Source: Rhineura floridana (lineage: Eukaryota > Chordata > Lepidosauria > Squamata > Rhineuridae). From it: DNA of 64,000 nt. The translations under genes and the position numbers were made by a program. The stretch lies in assembly GCF_030035675.1 (NCBI RefSeq), contig NC_084489.1:81334270-81398269 (forward strand), written 5' to 3'. This document shows positions 1-10,310 of this stretch, in pieces. The number at the start of each line of letters is the position of its first letter. Position 1 is the first letter of the stretch. Below the pieces are notes generated by a model. The model made no database searches, was not told the origin of the DNA, and was given only the letters and a program-made list of their open reading frames with translations.

Positions 1-15
1 GTGTTCTTGCAACCC

Positions 16-183
16 TGTAATGAGAAAAACCACAAGGTGGAATTCTCCTTTCCCCCCTCCACAACTTTTAAAGATACAGAAGACCTCTTGATTGCCAGGT
101 CCGGCCTCCAAGAGGTCTTCTGTATCTTTAAAAGTTGTGGAGGAGGGGAGGGAGAATTCCACCTTGTGGTTTTTCCCATTACA
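16..183. repeat. Foldback (inverted-repeat) element
   Basis: Two 75-nt arms (16-90 and 109-183) are reverse complements with only a handful of mismatches, separated by an 18-nt loop. The arms run from TGTAATG to CTCTTG and back. This looks like a non-autonomous DNA element or a foldback repeat; I cannot name the family. The outer flanks show no clear target duplication. Confidence 0.85.
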
Positions 184-584
184 ATGTTACCAGAACACCT
201 GCACTTGGCTGACTTTCTCTTCTCCTAAAGATACAGGATGAGTCTCAGGCCATGGGGCTGGCAACCCTACCCCCATCCCAGCCTGGTGGAGGGGTATCTC
301 TTGCCTTATCCCAACCCCTGCAGCATTGCTAATTAGTGGGTTAGAACTGCTTTGTAATTAATGTCGTGAAACAATGCATTTTTAGAAGTCGAGAATTTTT
401 TTCTGCAGAAAAATATAGGAGTAGAACATTTTCCACATAAAGGTTTGCACCTCACATCATTGGTTAAAAAGCAGGCCCCACCGCCACTTTACATGTGAAC
501 AAGGCAGATAAGTAATTCAAAATATGTTGTCACCACTGTTATGTGTAATTTGATCCTGGAATCAGAAGCACACAGTATCTTGTC
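184..584. other. Intergenic, nothing recognised
   Basis: No gene, RNA or clear repeat seen. A phrase of the type GGCTGGCAACCC near 260 resembles edges of dispersed repeats elsewhere in the window, but is too short to call. Confidence 0.4.
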
Positions 585-701
585 CAGAGCTTGGAAAAGT
601 TACTTTTTTTGGACTACAACTCCCATCAGCCCCAGCCTGCATGGTCACTGGATTGGGCTGATGGGAGATGTAGTTCAAAAAAATAACTTTTCCAAGCTCT
701 G
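585..701. mobile_element. hAT-type MITE with 8-bp target duplication
   Basis: A 117-bp near-palindrome runs from CAGAGCTTGG to CCAAGCTCTG. Its core contains ACTACAACTCCCATCAGCCC and the inverse. The flanks 577-584 and 702-709 are both ATCTTGTC, a perfect 8-bp target duplication, which is the hAT hallmark. No coding capacity. The same family recurs at 1060, 8456 and 9868, and shares its terminal bases with the 1-kb element at 24876. Confidence 0.9.
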
Positions 702-709
702 ATCTTGTC

Positions 710-1051
710 ACAAATCTTACTGTACACTAAAACAAAAAAACAATAAAACTATACGATGGCACTTCACAAGTAAGTTGGAGCATCTACAAAATTGTAAAAT
801 GTTCTTGTGAGTTGGTATGCCAGTTTTCCATTTGAAATGGTATTAGGGTTACCAGGTCTCTGTTTTTTGGCTGGAGTCTCTGGTTTTTTGGGGGGCCCTC
901 CAGCTAGCACCCCTTAATCTCTGGACTCTCCGCTTCAATTAAAAAAAAATTAAGTTTCTAGGTGGTCTGGTTCCAGAGATATACACCAAAAAGTCAACTG
1001 CCCCCCACGCGACTGTTAAATCTGTTTTACAGATCTTTAGAACAGCTCCTA
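710..1051. other. Intergenic, possible old repeat
   Basis: The stretch from about 845 begins with an AGGGTTACCAGGT phrase that resembles the inverse of one near 3645. It may be the edge of a diverged DNA element, but no second terminus is visible here. No gene seen. Confidence 0.3.
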
Positions 1052-1059
1052 GCTCTAAC

Positions 1060-1147
1060 TACAACTCCCATCAGCCCAATCCAGTGGCCATGCTGGCTGG
1101 GGCTGATGGGAGTTGTAGTTTTTAAAAAGTAACTTTTCCAAGCTCTG
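1060..1147. mobile_element. hAT-type MITE lacking one terminal repeat
   Basis: Same family as 585-701: internal palindrome and right end CCAAGCTCTG are present, but the left terminus is absent and the element begins at TACAACTCCC. Even so, GCTCTAAC occurs immediately on both sides (1052-1059 and 1148-1155), a perfect 8-bp direct repeat. Confidence 0.8.
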
Positions 1148-1374
1148 GCTCTAACCCCGCCCTTTGAGGATTGTAGCCAATTAATGAAGCCAGGTTGTGA
1201 CTTGTTGATCCAAGCATGCCTAGGCTTAATTTCTAGGTCAGAAAATAGTGGCTTTGAGGTTTTGCAGTTTGCGAAAGTAATATGGCTTAAAGTTTTTTTC
1301 TCTTGTGTGCAAGAATCAGACCCTGGGCTATGAAATATGAAAGTATTTAATCCAATACTTGCTTTCCATGTACC

Positions 1375-1475
1375 TGGAGTAAACCCCATTGAACGCCATT
1401 AGGACTTACTTTTGAGTAGACATGGTTAGGATTGTGCTGTAAACTAATGGGACTTTTGAGTAAACATAGCACAGA
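1375..1475. repeat. Dispersed CCATTGA/GAGTAGACATG repeat
   Basis: Contains the phrases CCCCATTGAA, GGACTTACTTTTGAGTAGACATG-like and AGGATTGTGCTG. Related text recurs near 3215, 5165, 11025, 34984, 41055 and 63890. The better-preserved copies (11025, 34984) are palindromic, so the family is probably a short DNA element. Confidence 0.55.
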
Positions 1476-1668
1476 CTTGTGTTTGTGTTGTAAATCTTTC
1501 TTTCCTTCTCCAATCCTATTTTAAAGCAATTAAGCAGGATTTACCTAGGTATCACAGTTTTTGTTATGTAGGAAACTAACACTGATTTTTAAAAAAAATG
1601 TTCCTCAATGACCAACTGGTTTGACAATACTGTAAACTATTATATGGGGTGTATTTTTACACCTGCAA

Positions 1669-1687
1669 GTGTGTGTGTGTGTGTGTG
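1669..1687. repeat. (GT)n microsatellite
   Basis: About nine and a half GT units. Confidence 0.95.
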
Positions 1688-1850
1688 GAGCCTTTCCAAT
1701 CACCAGGTAGTGTTGGTAATTGGAAACCAAGGCAGCTCACAATAAGAAATAAATCCCTTTAAAAACCAATAACCACACAAAAAAGTATAAACAGTTGCAA
1801 AACAGCTTAAAGTGGCATGATTCTGAATTTTGGGTTGAGTGAATGAAGTT

Positions 1851-2290
1851 TATTTATTTATTATTTGATTTATATCCCGCCCTTCCTCCCAGTAGGAGCC
1901 CAGGGTGGCAAACAAATGCACTAAATACACTTTAAAAATCATAAAAACAGACTTTAAAATATATTAAAACAAAACCTTTTTAAAAGCTGTGACTCCAAAA
2001 TTTATTTATGTATTTTATTTACAACAGTTATAGACTGCTTTATTGTAAAAATCTCAAAGCGGTTTACAGAAAGAATTAAAACTATAACATTATTGGCAAA
2101 GACAGTTAAAGACATGGATTGAAAAACATTCAAATTAATAAAACCAATAATGAGTTAAAAACATTTAAAAACACAATAGCTTCTACATGCATGGATAGGC
2201 TTGCCTAAACAAAAATTATTTTAGTAGGTGCTGAAAAGAGGCATCTGCCTAATGTTAATAGGCAAGGAGTTCCAAAGCATAGGTGCTGCC
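1851..2290 (-). mobile_element. L2-like LINE 3' tails
   Basis: Two blocks read as L2/CR1-type 3' ends on the minus strand. 1851-1990 has an (ATTT)n edge followed by the inverse of the GGGCGGGATATAAAT tail also seen near 41470 and 42730. 2000-2290 ends in a GGAGTTCCAAAGCATAGGTGCTGCCAC-type phrase typical of L2-clade LINE C-terminal regions. Non-coding. Confidence 0.55.
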
Positions 2291-2295
2291 ACTTC

Positions 2296-2625
2296 GTTGT
2301 TATTATGTGCCTTCAAGTCAATTTTGACTTATGGCGACTCTATGAATCAGTGACCTCCAATAGCATCTGTCATGAACCACCCTGCTCAGATCTTGTAAGT
2401 TCAGGTCTGTGGCTTCTTTTATGGAATCAATCTGTCTCTTGTTTGGTCTTCCTCTTTTTCTACTCCCTTCTGTTTTTCTGTATTGTCTTTTCTAGTGAAT
2501 CATGTCTTCTCATTATGTGTCCAAAGTATATGTGTCCAAAGTCAGAGGAAGGCAATGGTAAACCACCTCTGAATACCTCTTACCACGAAAACCATATGAA
2601 CAGAGTATCCAAAATGCTGCCACTT
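2296..2625 (-). mobile_element. BovB (RTE) 3' end with inverted 5' segment
   Basis: 2296-2535 matches the end of BovB on the minus strand: a (GTT)n-type edge, then TGCCTTCAAGTCAA and CTTATGGCGAC. 2536-2625 carries BovB 5'-region sequence in the opposite orientation, recognisable from the BovB copies at 9640-10310 and 16400-17320. The phrase TGTGTCCAAAGT is repeated at the junction. An inverted 5' piece joined to a normal 3' end is the signature of twin-priming during LINE insertion. Confidence 0.7.
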
Positions 2626-5160
2626 TACAGGACTGATTTCTTACAAGAGCAGAACAAGTACTATGTGGCACCCATAACATGGAAAGCACAGCTTGAACTT
2701 GGCCTGATAGCAAATCAGCAACCAATGCAGATTTCAGAGCAGAGGTATTATGTGCTGACAGGATCTCACTCATGTCAGCAATCATGCCGCAGCATTCTGC
2801 ATTAACTGACTGGCTGCAAGGATTTTTTTAGTTTTGGTTTTCGGTTATGAATCCTGACTGGTTGTGGGATGGTAAGTTGTCTGCCTTACTCATAGGAATC
2901 TTGTTATGTTTGGTATGGTATTGCATTTAGGAAAGCATCACAGTATTATTACTCATTGGAATTGGGTTGGTGGTCAAAGTGAGTTTATAGCAGCCCACAG
3001 GGTAGACAGAAAGGGTAGAGAATCTTCTTACCCTTACTCATTTCTCAGACCTCTTTCTGAAGTGAAGGGTCAAATCTGTAAAGAAGTTTGGAGCAGCCAC
3101 ATTAAAAGATAAGGGCAGGGCATTCCAGGCAGGGGGTTGCCAACCGTGCTTGGAGATGGATGTCTTTGCAGAGGATCCCTAGTCAAGCTTTACCAACAGC
3201 ACAATCCAAACTATATCTACTCAGAAGTAAGTCCTGTTGAGTTCTATGGGGGCTTAGTCCCTTAGTACGTGTGTTTAGAATTGCAGCCTTCAGGGGCTTC
3301 CATCTTTACTCCCGAATGCTCCCATCTAACATCTCCACAACACTAGGCTCCTTTCTTCCTACAGTGGCCTTCTGGTGACTGGCCTGGCCTGAAGGCACTT
3401 AAACCCTTCTTGCTGAAAGCAAGTAGGCTAGATTAAATGTTCCCTACCCAGGCTCCATCTTTTAGCTTAGATGTCTAGCTTAATTTCCAGTCAGATATTT
3501 TTTTAATTGTACGCTCCAAGCATCTGTGACTGATGCTTAATGTATCATGCTTAATGACATCACTTGGGCCCGCCCCATGACATCACTCAGGCCCACCCCA
3601 TGACATCACTCAGGCCCGCCCCTAAAATCTCAGGTTTTGGGATGCTTCTGACCTGGCAACCCTAAATGGTATACTAGTGCATCCACTTATGAATAAATTA
3701 GTTTGATCTCTGCCTCATCTCTTTTGCTTCTCAGCTCCATATCAAGGAGAAACTCAGAAATAAAAATAATATACTTCATACTAAGTAAAGGCATAAAATG
3801 AAATTTAACAAAATAAGTCTGCTGCAGACACAGACACTTGAAAAGGCTTCAAAACAAAAAGGCGAGACCCAAAACATAGAGGAATTTAGAGTAAAAGTTA
3901 AGAATATGTCTTGCAATGAATTTGAAAAAGACACGCTGAGACACACTGGTGGCTTCACCAATGCAAGAGGCTCAGCTTTAATCCTCGAGTGTATGATTGA
4001 AAAATAAAACTCAGATCTGAAATCAAGTCGGGATGCTGCGCCTAGAGGACAAAAAATGGCATGCAGACAGGAACAGTAGTAATACACATCACTTCTTTTC
4101 AAACATAAGAGAAATCTGTTTCATAATATAAGAGACTAAAATCTATACAATTTTGTAAAACACACACAAACCATGAAGCTAGAACCTTAACAAGCCATGT
4201 ACCATGTCTCAGAGGTAGATGTTGAATCAATAACTTCATAGTGCCTTCTCAGAATTCTATCTAAAATATTTTAAGCTAGAAATTATTTTAGATAGCGCCA
4301 TTCCTATCTAAACTGATACAAATAACTGTGCATATTTTTATGAAACCAAGTATGAAGACATTGTCCACATTGTTTCACATCATTTTCTGATTTCCCAGTA
4401 CACAATTGTTTCCACCGTGATTACTTACATTTTTCTGTGTAGCAGCATCCAGATTCACTTCATTTCAATAGCAGAATTTTCCCCAAGTTAATCTTTTCCA
4501 AAAAACACAAACAGTTCACCTTGTTTTGCCAAATTCCACATTATTCTAAGAAATCTCTTTCTTGCTTTTCCTGCCGCTGAAAGTGTAATTTGCGTAGACT
4601 TGTGGCAGAATGGAATGTGAAGGAAGAGGAGGAGTATGTTTTTTTAGCTTGAAATAAATAAATTAGATTTCAGGAGATATTACAGGAAACAAAATAATGT
4701 GAGGAAGCAAATGGAGATGGTAATCATTCTACATTATCAACTTTTTAATAGGGAGGGATGAGTTATTTCATCACTGCAGAAACACTGTGAAGCTAATAAC
4801 ACAAAAAGGTTTTGCTCACCAGAACCAAGGGAAAAGGGCAATTAGATAATATTGTCTTGCAGTCTCTTAAATATGTACTTAGTGAGCCAGTATTGTCTAT
4901 CATCTAACATTTATTTTCGGTCCCAATCCAACTTTGATATCAATTGAATATTTGTTTCCTTCCTTTAAAAGTCCTCTTTGGTGTATATATTAATATGAAT
5001 GCTATAGAAAAATGTAGCATGATGAGATTCAAAGAGATTAGCAGAATCTGATCTCATTCATGAGTTCAGTTCTGAATTCAGACATATCCATAAGAGCCTA
5101 CAGAGCCTTTCTTCCCATTTCTTAGGGACGCATTGGGCTTGTCACACTGCAATACACCTG
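2626..5160. other. Intergenic, no gene recognised
   Basis: Mostly unique AT-rich sequence. Overlapping open frames near 3776-4102 on both strands resemble no family I know and have no splice or codon support. Short dispersed-repeat phrases occur near 3135 and 3215. Confidence 0.5.
3554..3622. repeat. 23-bp tandem repeat, three units
   Basis: Units 3554-3576, 3577-3599 and 3600-3622 are each 23 bp, differing at a few bases. Each contains ATGACATCAC followed by a GGCCCGCCCC-like GC box, unusually GC-rich for the surroundings. Confidence 0.9.
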
Positions 5161-5389
5161 CACAGACAGACCAACAGCACAATCCTAGCCATATCTACCC
5201 CAGATAAGTTCCATTGAGTTCACGGGTTAGACTTGTTCCAAGACAAGTGACTACAGGATTGCAACCTTTAGAATAGTAAGAAACAGAAAATAAAGAGAGC
5301 AAGACCTGCAAGGATTAAGTCCGCTTCAGCTGAAATCACGGCATCTACTTTAAAAGTATTACATAGGTGATATTTAATCCCTAGAAGGC

Positions 5390-6165
5390 TCTCTTATATC
5401 GTTGCCAGGTCATCCCCACTTTGTTGGAGATGCCAGGTTACTGGGACATATTTACATATGTGGTGGGAGTGTTGTAAAGTTACAGTTTTGGACTTGGGTA
5501 TTCCAGGAAATCAGCTCCATCACTAAACAATGAGTTCATCCTACTCCAGGTTTTGCACTGTTACGTTTACTTCTTGGTTTAGATCTGGATTTACTTTGTA
5601 AGGACTTCATTTGCCACCTGTTGGTAGCTGTGAGGAACATTATAGCCAGACACTGGAAGGACTGCAAGGATCCTACAATAGATGAGCAGTATGAAAAGGT
5701 CTAGCACTTGACTGTTTTGGAGAAAATAACCCAGAAAGTCAAGGTGGTTAGAGGTCAAAAGAAAAAAGACACATTTACAAAGGTTTGGTTTGGCTTTATT
5801 GATTTTGTTGGTATAGCTGAGCATGGTTGATGCTACCCCAGAGACAAACATCTGCTTGTGATCCTTGTAACTGATTCTTTATCTGGAAAAGAGAACATGT
5901 TATTTGATCTTGTTTTTTATTTGAGATTGATTTGATTGATTATACTTGTATATGTCAGTGATTTCCTTTCATTTCTCACTCAAATTATTCTGCTGATTTT
6001 GTTGGATCTATTTTATTTAGTGTGGAGGTTGGGGTGGGGGGGTCATGTTTGTATTGCTTTGTTCTTTTCGACAGCAAGGAATTTGCTTCATTTGTATTGT
6101 TGCTTTACTTAACTTTTATGTGAAAACCAATTAAAATATGTTTTAAAAAACTAAAAATAAGCATT
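5390..6165 (+). mobile_element. L1-like LINE, ORF2 C-terminal/3' fragment
   Basis: Translated pieces such as LLVAVRNIIARHWKDCKDP followed by TIDEQYEKV and a lysine-rich run fit the far C-terminus of L1 ORF2 (…AARILIARYWK…TIEEW…). The fragment ends in an A-rich tail near 6130-6165. Broken by several frame changes; 5' part missing. Inferred from motif memory, with no alignment run. Confidence 0.6.
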
Positions 6166-6334
6166 TTTTATATATTGATATCAAATCATCCAACTTTTTT
6201 CTTACTGGATACCTCTGATAGGTTGCCAGCTTTTGAACAGGCCACAATAGCTGTCCTTGCTAACCACAGGCATATGAGAGATAGTGTTTAGCTCTACAAC
6301 ATAACAAGGTATCCTGGTCACAAGTTGTATATTT

Positions 6335-6990
6335 GTTTATTTATAAAAGTATTTATATACCACCCTCTCACAAAACATTGGGGCGATACACCTGCAGCAA
6401 CACACAAAAAATATTTAAAAGCAATAGAAAACAATCATTAAAATAGGCTACTCAAGAAAATTTTAAACTGCATAGCTCTTTTGCCATAAAAAAGTCTTCA
6501 AGAGAAGCCTGAAAGTCAAAAGCAAGGCTGCCTGCTGAATCTGTACTGGAAGAGTGTTCCACAACATGAGACCAGTGATACCAAATGCCCAACCTCTGGT
6601 TGAGACCAGCCAGACCTCTGTAATAGCACTCCTATAGACAACTATACATCAAAACCAGCACCTTGAACTTAGCCCAGTAGCTGACTGGCAGACAGTGCAA
6701 TTCCTTCACCAGTGGGGTAACATGCTGGTGATATCCTGCCCCAGTGAGCAGTTGAGTTACCACATTTTGCACCAGCTGCAGCTTCTGAACCAACCTCAAA
6801 GACAGCCCAACAAAAAGCGCATCACAGTAACCTTGGGTGGTTACCAACACATGGACAACCGTGGTTAGGCTATCCTGGTCCACAAACAGCCATAGCTGTT
6901 TTACCAGTCAAAGCTGAATGTCACTCCTAACCACTGAGGTCACCTGGGCCTCTAGCAACAAAGATGAATCCAGCAGCACCCCCAGAATTA
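6335..6990 (-). mobile_element. L2-clade LINE, RT C-terminal/3' fragment
   Basis: The minus strand at 6632-6883 encodes VGLSLRLVQKLQLVQNVV, TQLLTGAGYHQHVTPLVK and a HCLPVSYWAKFKVLVL-type motif, the conserved post-RT region of L2-clade LINEs (…[13 protein letters not shown]…LHWLPI…). The 3' tail towards 6335 is TA-rich. The same subfamily, on the other strand, sits in the BovB at 15718-16255. Confidence 0.8.
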
Positions 6991-7416
6991 TGTCAGTACA
7001 ATATTATTACAGTATGCCCAATCCTTTTATGGCTTAAGTTTTTTACTACAACAGTTTTTACTACAACAGAAATTAGGCAGGGCTTTTTTGCACTTGAAAT
7101 ATTCTCTCAGAGCATTTCCCCTTTATTTGTCTTTTTCCTCCACAAGTGGGCTACAGACACACCAAAACAATCTGTTTGTACTGCCTGTTTTTCCATGGCC
7201 TAAAACCTGGATGAGAAAAAAGGGGGTCGTGATATATATGGTGGTGATTTTTAAAGATTTACTGTTGCATATTGTTGTTTTAGTCAGTCATAATTTTGTC
7301 TATTGATCTGACTTCAACATATTAATAAACATTGTCTGGCCATCTATATTGAGAGAAACTGTAAAGAACACTTCCTTATGAAAGAGTTTGTCTCTTAAAC
7401 ATGTTGCTGGTAATAG

Positions 7417-8030
7417 AGAACATAAGAAGAGCCTGCTAGATCAAGCCAATGGCCCATCTAGTCCAGCATCCTGTTCTCACAGTAGCCAACCACTTGCCCT
7501 TAGGAAACCCGCAAACAGGATCTGAGTGCAAAGAGCACTCTCCCTTGCGGTGGTTTCCAGCAACTGGTATTTGGAAGCATCCTGCCTCTCACCTATCACC
7601 TGCCTCTCAGACTATCCTCTGCCTTCATCATGGCTAGTAGCCATTGATAGCCATGAATCTGTCTAATACGCTTTTAAAGCCATCCAAGTTGGTGGCCATC
7701 CCTCCTGTGGAAGCAAATTCCATCGTTTAACTATGCAGTGTGTAAAGAAGTACTTTCTTTTGCCTGTCCTGAATCTTCTGACTTTCAGTTTCATGGGATG
7801 TCCATGAGTCCTAGTGTTATGATGGAGCAAAACCTTTCTCTATCCATTTTCTCCATGCCATACATAATTCTACACACTTCTAACACTTCTCTAAACTAAA
7901 AAGCCCCAAATGCTGCAACTTTTCTTCATAAGGGAGTTGCTCCATCCCCTTGATAATTCTGGTTGCGCTTTTCTGAACCTTTTCAAGCTCTGCAATATCC
8001 TTTTTGAGTTGCAGTGGCACATCTTTTCAT
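7417..8030 (-). mobile_element. CR1 LINE 3' fragment
   Basis: Begins with AGAACATAAGAAGAGCCTG and contains the phrases GTAGCCATTGATAGCC, AAGAAGTACTTTCTTTTG and CCCCAAATGCTGCAAC, shared line by line with 17748, 37497 and the longer coding copy at 59049. 5'-truncated, non-coding. Confidence 0.85.
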
Positions 8031-8455
8031 ACATACAGTAGCCGTTGATTTCCCCACAATGCTCACAAATGTCTGAGAGTTTATGGCCAAGGAACTTAAT
8101 TTCCCGAATAAGCTGGTGATATCCTCTGGCACCGCTCTACATTTTAATTGATAAAGTATGTTTCAAAATAAAAAGTAGACTCCTGTTTCCTTCTATTCTA
8201 ACATAGAAAGATACAAGATGCTGTGATTTAAAGTATTTTAAATGCCTAACAGTCTTTAGAGAATAACAGGGTATGAACAGCTTTTAAGACACGTACACAT
8301 TAAAGTCAGTGTTGCCCAAAGCACTCCTTGGCCTTTTAAATGGCCTAGTAAGCAGTTAATAAATGAGAAGCTTTATGCAACACCATCATCCCTGCCACTC
8401 TTTTTGCCCACTCAAATCAGGCTAATGTTCTGAATAACAAATTCATCATGTTAGT

Positions 8456-8571
8456 CAGAGCTTGGAAAAGTTACTTTTTTGAACTACAACTCCCATCAGC
8501 CCCAGCCAGCATGGCCACTGGATTGGGCTGATGGGAGTTGTAGTTCAAAAAAGTAACTTTTCCAAGCCCTG
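8456..8571. mobile_element. hAT-type MITE
   Basis: A 116-bp near-perfect palindrome, CAGAGCTTGG to CCAAGCCCTG, same family as 585-701. The flanks do not show a convincing 8-bp duplication. Confidence 0.85.
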
Positions 8572-8623
8572 TAGTGCTACAAAAATGCAAATAAGAATAT
8601 TCCAAACAACTAACACTGGGATT

Positions 8624-9570
8624 ATACAGCCACAAGAGTGGCTGTATAGTATAGCCAGCATGGATTTTTCACATTCTGCAATGTTAAATTGAAAATACCC
8701 CCCATGCCATTCTGATGCTTCCCATAAGCTCATTTCAAAACAAAACCTTACATAATTTATAGTCCTGAACTCAGAAACACTTGCTTAACAATCCTCTAAT
8801 GGCAATACACAAAACACTCAGAGAGAATCAAGAGTTCAAAGTGTAAAACAAAAGAAAAAAATCCAGACCCTTGTTCGACTTTTTTGTCAGTAGTTTCATA
8901 ATTTGTTGAAATTAATTAAAAATCAGCCATGTTCACAGAGTAGCTGTAATCCTATTACTGAGCTCGCCACATACTCTGACCTTCATCTTTTGCAGTTTAA
9001 AAGTTGAAAAAATGCCTGGCTGATTTTAAATTAAGAAATTTTGCATTGAATTCAATGATAAGGCTGGGCATGCTCAGTAAGAACCAACTGTCAGTGTTCT
9101 AAAAGCCAGACTCACAGCTGCTTGACTTGCCTAATCAGGGGGCCACACCCACACCAGACCTTTATTTCACTTTAGACAGCCATGGCTTCCCCCAAAGGAT
9201 CCTGGGAAGTGTACTTTGTGAAGGGTACTGAGAGAAGACTGCTATTCCCCTCACAGAGCTCTAGTGGCCACAGTCCTTTAACAGTCAGCCCCTCTTCTGG
9301 CGATTGTAGCTCTGTGAAGGGCATAGGGCATCTCCTAGCGCCTCGCAGCACCCTTCACAAACTACACTTCCCAGGATTCTTTGGGGGAAGCCTTGACTGT
9401 CTAAAGTAAAATAAAGGTCTGGTGTGGATATGGTCAGAGACAGCTTTGGTTTAAATTTGGGTGGGAGACTACACGTACCTGCTGTAAAATAAAAAGGTGG
9501 GGGAAACTCTGACAATGATACTGTTCACAATGTTTTCCTTTTGGAAAGGAAAGGGGCTTTCCCTCTGCCC
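8624..9570 (+). repeat. Unclassified ~0.9-kb repeat, copy 1
   Basis: Opens with a perfect hairpin, ATACAGCCAC-AAGA-GTGGCTGTAT (8624-8647), and is collinear with 21568-22523; the first ~215 bp also match 46001-46215. The interior holds an imperfect inverted repeat (about 9188-9400) whose arms contain CCTGGGAAGTGTA and its inverse. No protein family recognised, so a non-autonomous element is likely. Ends near the shared CTGCCCAGT phrase. Confidence 0.8.
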
Positions 9571-9574
9571 AGTC

Positions 9575-9632
9575 CCCACCCATAGGGTCGCCATAAGTTG
9601 TAATCGACTTGAAGGCACATAACAACAAGAAG
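9575..9632 (+). mobile_element. BovB (RTE) 3' terminus
   Basis: The phrase GGGTCGCCATAAGTTG followed by ATCGACTTGAAGGCA and an AACAACAA end is the BovB 3' terminus. It abuts an oppositely oriented BovB 5' fragment starting near 9640. Confidence 0.7.
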
Positions 9633-9639
9633 TTGAAAA

Positions 9640-10310
9640 TGTCCCATCCGCATCCATTTTAATTCACTCACGCCAAGTATTGTAATGTTGATACGTTCCA
9701 TTTCTTGTTTGACAATTTCTAACTTTTCCTGTTTCATGCTTCTCACATTCCATGATCCTACTGTGTATGTCGTACAACTCCGGCCACTCCTTTCGCATCT
9801 GTGCGCATCAGCCTCTGGGCTTCCTTCTGGCTTTGACCCAGTTGCATCATTAGTCATAGTACTACTGCAGAGCTTGGAAAAGTTACTTTTTTGAACTACA
9901 ACTCCCATCAGCCCAATCCAATGGCCATGCTGGCTGGGGCTGACGGGAGTTGTAGTTCAAAAAAGTAACTTTTCCAAGCTCTGGCTTACTCGTACTTGTT
10001 CGTTGTTCTTCCCCAGTACCTCGCTGAGTGCCATCTGACCTGCGGGGGTCTCATCTTCCAGCACTATCTCATGTTGCATTTTGGATAGTTTATTCATAGC
10101 ATTTTCATGGTAAAGGGTATTCAGAGGTGGTTTACCATTGCTTTCCTCTGAGTCTGGATGCATTCTAGTCTGGTGTCTCAGCTTTGACCATTCTGCCTTG
10201 GGTGCCCCTGCTAGAAGTCTAGCCTCTTGTTCTAGACTCCTGACAGCATTGCTCTCAGCTTCTTCACTACTCTCAAACCCCCTCACCACATTAAGGTGTG
10301 CATCCTAGAG
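9640..10310 (-). mobile_element. BovB (RTE) 5' fragment with endonuclease start
   Basis: On the minus strand the translation includes VGSWNVRSMKQEKLEIVKQE then MERINITILGVSELKW, the start of the BovB apurinic-type endonuclease, preceded by the 5' leader ending at CCTAGAGCGG. Truncated within the endonuclease. Interrupted by a hAT-type MITE at 9868-9983. Collinear with 16800-17320. Confidence 0.85.
9868..9983. mobile_element. hAT-type MITE nested in BovB
   Basis: 116-bp palindrome CAGAGCTTGG…CCAAGCTCTG that splits BovB sequence continuous in the 16.9-17.1 kb copy. The insertion therefore post-dates this BovB. A target duplication is at best degenerate (TACTACTG versus GCTTACTC). Confidence 0.85.

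Noticed and set aside
3776-4102. Opposed open frames of 108 and 69 codons
   Set aside because: They overlap on opposite strands with neither showing a known domain.
8624-8647. Hairpin at the edge of the unclassified repeat as a Helitron 3' end
   Set aside because: On the minus strand the hairpin is followed by AAT or GAT text, not the CTRR terminus Helitrons require, and no TC 5' end was located.
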